Shown: positions 6,548-8,030 of the stretch, one piece after another | How positions within the stretch are numbered: the stretch's first letter is position 1 | How the letters are laid out: each line of letters starts with the position of its first letter | Source: Gammaproteobacteria bacterium | GTDB lineage: Bacteria; Pseudomonadota; Gammaproteobacteria; Coxiellales; Coxiellaceae | Reading direction: 5' to 3' | DNA length: 8,030 nucleotides | Assembly (NCBI GenBank): GCA_021774015.1 | Contig: JAJFJO010000035.1 | Coordinates: 1-8,030, forward strand | Notes under the pieces: generated by a model | The model's input: the letters and a program-made list of their open reading frames with translations, nothing else | What the model was told of the DNA's origin: nothing | The model's database searches: none | Program-made: the position numbers and the translations under genes

Positions 6548-7933
6548 TTAATGCTTTAGCACTCCTGCAGCTGAATGTTTTTGCTCCTGCTCTGCTTTAA
6601 ATACTTCAAAAGCCGTATAATCTCCCATAACCCTGTTGTACTCATCCTTAGTTAAAGTTATTACATATGTGTTTTCAGCATCTCCAGGAAAGGCTGGCAC
6701 AGATTTAATTGGCCTTGGATTATCTGGAGCTTCTGAATCAACTATTTTAAACTGTTGTAGATGTTCTTGAAACATACTAGCATTATGACGATCTCCAAAA
6801 ATTAGTTGTATTGTAGTTGCAGATGCCAGTTGTTTTTTGGCTTTAGTAATAAGTACAGTAAAACTAGACAGGTGCCGAATCTTCATATCGCTAAAAATTC
6901 CACTGCCAGAGACTATAGGTACAGCCGACAACGCAGTGGTATCGCCAACATTACCAGTCGCAGGTGGGACTACAGACGTTTGTGTTGCAATAAATTTTTG
7001 ATAGGCTTCTCGAATTTCGGGGCGTTCCCAGTGGCTAGCAAAATGTTCTTTAAAACTAGAAAAGGGCATATCACTAGCAAACTTTATAACTGTGTCTTGT
7101 TTTAGAAAATCTAAAAATAATTTGTTGGGCTCAGGAGTAGCTATCATCACTGAACTTACGGTTTGCACACTATCTAGTGATGCTGCAAATTTTGAGGTGC
7201 GCTGCATAAAAACTACATCTTCTGGAAATAGTTTTTCGATTTGTTCAATAAAACGTGGAATTTCAAATATTTTTTCCAACGCTTCCAAAGCAGATACTAA
7301 AATTACTGGGGCATCAGTTTTTTTAATGACATTTATTAATGTTTCAACCATTCTAATTTCAGGGTAAGAAGATTCTGCAGCCAAGCTTATTACTGCATGT
7401 CTAAGCTTTATGTTTTTAGATTTTTGAATTGTATCTATCAAAGCATTTGAGTTTAGGCAAGCCTTTTTCCCTCTTAGAAAATCCATTAACGATAACTTAT
7501 ATTTCCACGGGAATAAACCAAGCACCTGTTCTGGAGAAATTAATAACATACTATCTTCAAATTTTTTAGTATATAAATCCGATGTATAGTCTCTACCTGT
7601 TTTATCAACAATCTCACAACCTTGAAGCTTGGATTTGTCATATAAACCTTCAATTTTTTTACAAAATAATAATGCTGCATTTATCAAAGCCACAGTTTCA
7701 CGTAAGCGTTCTTTTCTTCTATCAATATCAGATTTATCTGAATTGTAGATATAGCCATCATGAGCCATATCACGTTGATATTGAAGATAACTTTGCAACA
7801 TATTAAATATTAAAGGCTGCCTTAGGGCCAACCTTACAATAATTACAGTGAGCTTAAAGGCAGCAGCATCGGTCGACACAACTTTGTAAATACCACCAGT
7901 AGTAACACTCATTGGCCCCTTAAAGGTACGCAT
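6548..7933 (-). CDS. Uncharacterised protein with HEAT-like helical region (461 aa)
   Basis: No family was recognised. The N-terminal third (about 20-120) looks helical, with a basic/acidic stretch (DKSDIDRRKERLRE). Residues about 163-236 form paired helices of HEAT/ARM character: NALIDTIQKSKNIKLRHAV, then PEIRMVETLINVIKK, then PVILVSALEALEKI. Residues about 330-350 are a Gly/Ser/Thr/Pro-rich linker (PPATGNVGDTTALSAVP). The last 100 residues alternate strands and helices (TIQLIFGD, TYVITLTKDEY) like a small alpha/beta domain. There is no signal peptide, clear membrane span or catalytic motif. Two starts compete: M1 (7933) with AGAGG 4 nt upstream, and M8 (7912) with TAAGG 5 nt upstream; the longer one is given. 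A 237-bp gap with its own promoter separates it from the ankyrin gene, so it is probably a separate transcript. A binding or scaffold role is only a guess from the helical repeats. Confidence 0.85.
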   Translation of the reverse strand: MRTFKGPMSVTTGGIYKVVSTDAAAFKLTVIIVRLALRQPLIFNMLQSYLQYQRDMAHDGYIYNSDKSDIDRRKERLRETVALINAALLFCKKIEGLYDKSKLQGCEIVDKTGRDYTSDLYTKKFEDSMLLISPEQVLGLFPWKYKLSLMDFLRGKKACLNSNALIDTIQKSKNIKLRHAVISLAAESSYPEIRMVETLINVIKKTDAPVILVSALEALEKIFEIPRFIEQIEKLFPEDVVFMQRTSKFAASLDSVQTVSSVMIATPEPNKLFLDFLKQDTVIKFASDMPFSSFKEHFASHWERPEIREAYQKFIATQTSVVPPATGNVGDTTALSAVPIVSGSGIFSDMKIRHLSSFTVLITKAKKQLASATTIQLIFGDRHNASMFQEHLQQFKIVDSEAPDNPRPIKSVPAFPGDAENTYVITLTKDEYNRVMGDYTAFEVFKAEQEQKHSAAGVLKH

Positions 7934-7937
7934 TGAG

Positions 7938-7942
7938 CCTCT
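7938..7942 (-). promoter_or_regulatory. Weak ribosome binding site for the 461-aa gene
   Basis: AGAGG on the minus strand ends 4 nt before the ATG at 7933, a short spacing. A competing site, TAAGGGG (minus strand, about 7916-7922), precedes the internal ATG at 7912. The start of this gene is therefore uncertain by seven residues. Confidence 0.4.
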
Positions 7943-7962
7943 AAATACATGAACACACTCTA

Positions 7963-7992
7963 ATTGTATACAGAGTTCATAAAATTTTCCAA
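7963..7992 (-). promoter_or_regulatory. Possible promoter of the 461-aa gene
   Basis: The minus strand shows TTGGAA (7987-7992, 4/6), an 18-bp spacer and TACAAT (7963-7968, 5/6), giving a leader of only about 20-25 nt before the ATG at 7933. An A/T-only stretch with dyad symmetry (8009-8024) lies upstream of the -35 and might help polymerase binding. A small inverted repeat ACTCT-N10-AGAGT (7957-7976) brackets the -10. Confidence 0.35.
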
Positions 7993-8030
7993 ATTGAGTG
8001 CGATCCAGAAAATTTAAAAATTTTAATCGA

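Noticed and set aside
8009..8024. AT-only palindrome AAAATTT-AA-AAATTTT as a regulator site
   Set aside because: Symmetry of A/T runs arises easily in AT-rich DNA; it was kept only as a possible upstream promoter element.

Overview
The window holds three long genes, all on the minus strand and read in the order 461-aa gene (6548-7933), 1152-aa gene (2852-6310), 915-aa gene (52-2799). They fill about 95% of the sequence. There is no rRNA, tRNA, CRISPR array, transposase or housekeeping gene. Open frames on the plus strand are shadows of these three genes.

The DNA is AT-rich (about 40% GC by eye) and has bacterial signals: a strong AGGAGG ribosome binding site, sigma70-like promoters and a short intergenic gap. 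Large proteins combining ankyrin repeats, alanine-rich stretches and no metabolic signature suggest a host-associated or intracellular bacterium. A gammaproteobacterium near Legionella, Coxiella or Berkiella is my best guess. This is an inference from style, not a match to a named genome.

Region by region (minus-strand reading): 7934-8030 carries a weak promoter for the 461-aa gene, an orphan protein with a HEAT-like helical middle. The 237-bp gap 6311-6547 carries a better promoter whose -10 box sits inside a perfect 8+8-bp inverted repeat, followed by a textbook ribosome binding site for the 1152-aa gene. That protein has a Gly/Ala-rich segment, a basic patch, three to four degenerate ankyrin repeats and four polyalanine tracts. 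After 52 bp without an obvious terminator comes the 915-aa gene, a nucleotidyltransferase-fold protein with an intact GGS...SDLD catalytic signature and a following helical segment resembling the DUF294/GlnD group.

The likeliest working model is a small operon (ankyrin protein plus nucleotidyltransferase) under a repressor-type operator, with a separately promoted orphan gene upstream. Together they may form an effector or toxin-like accessory locus in which one protein binds host or partner proteins and the other transfers a nucleotide. The catalytic fold and the ankyrin repeats are seen in the sequence. The joint function, secretion and targets are inference.
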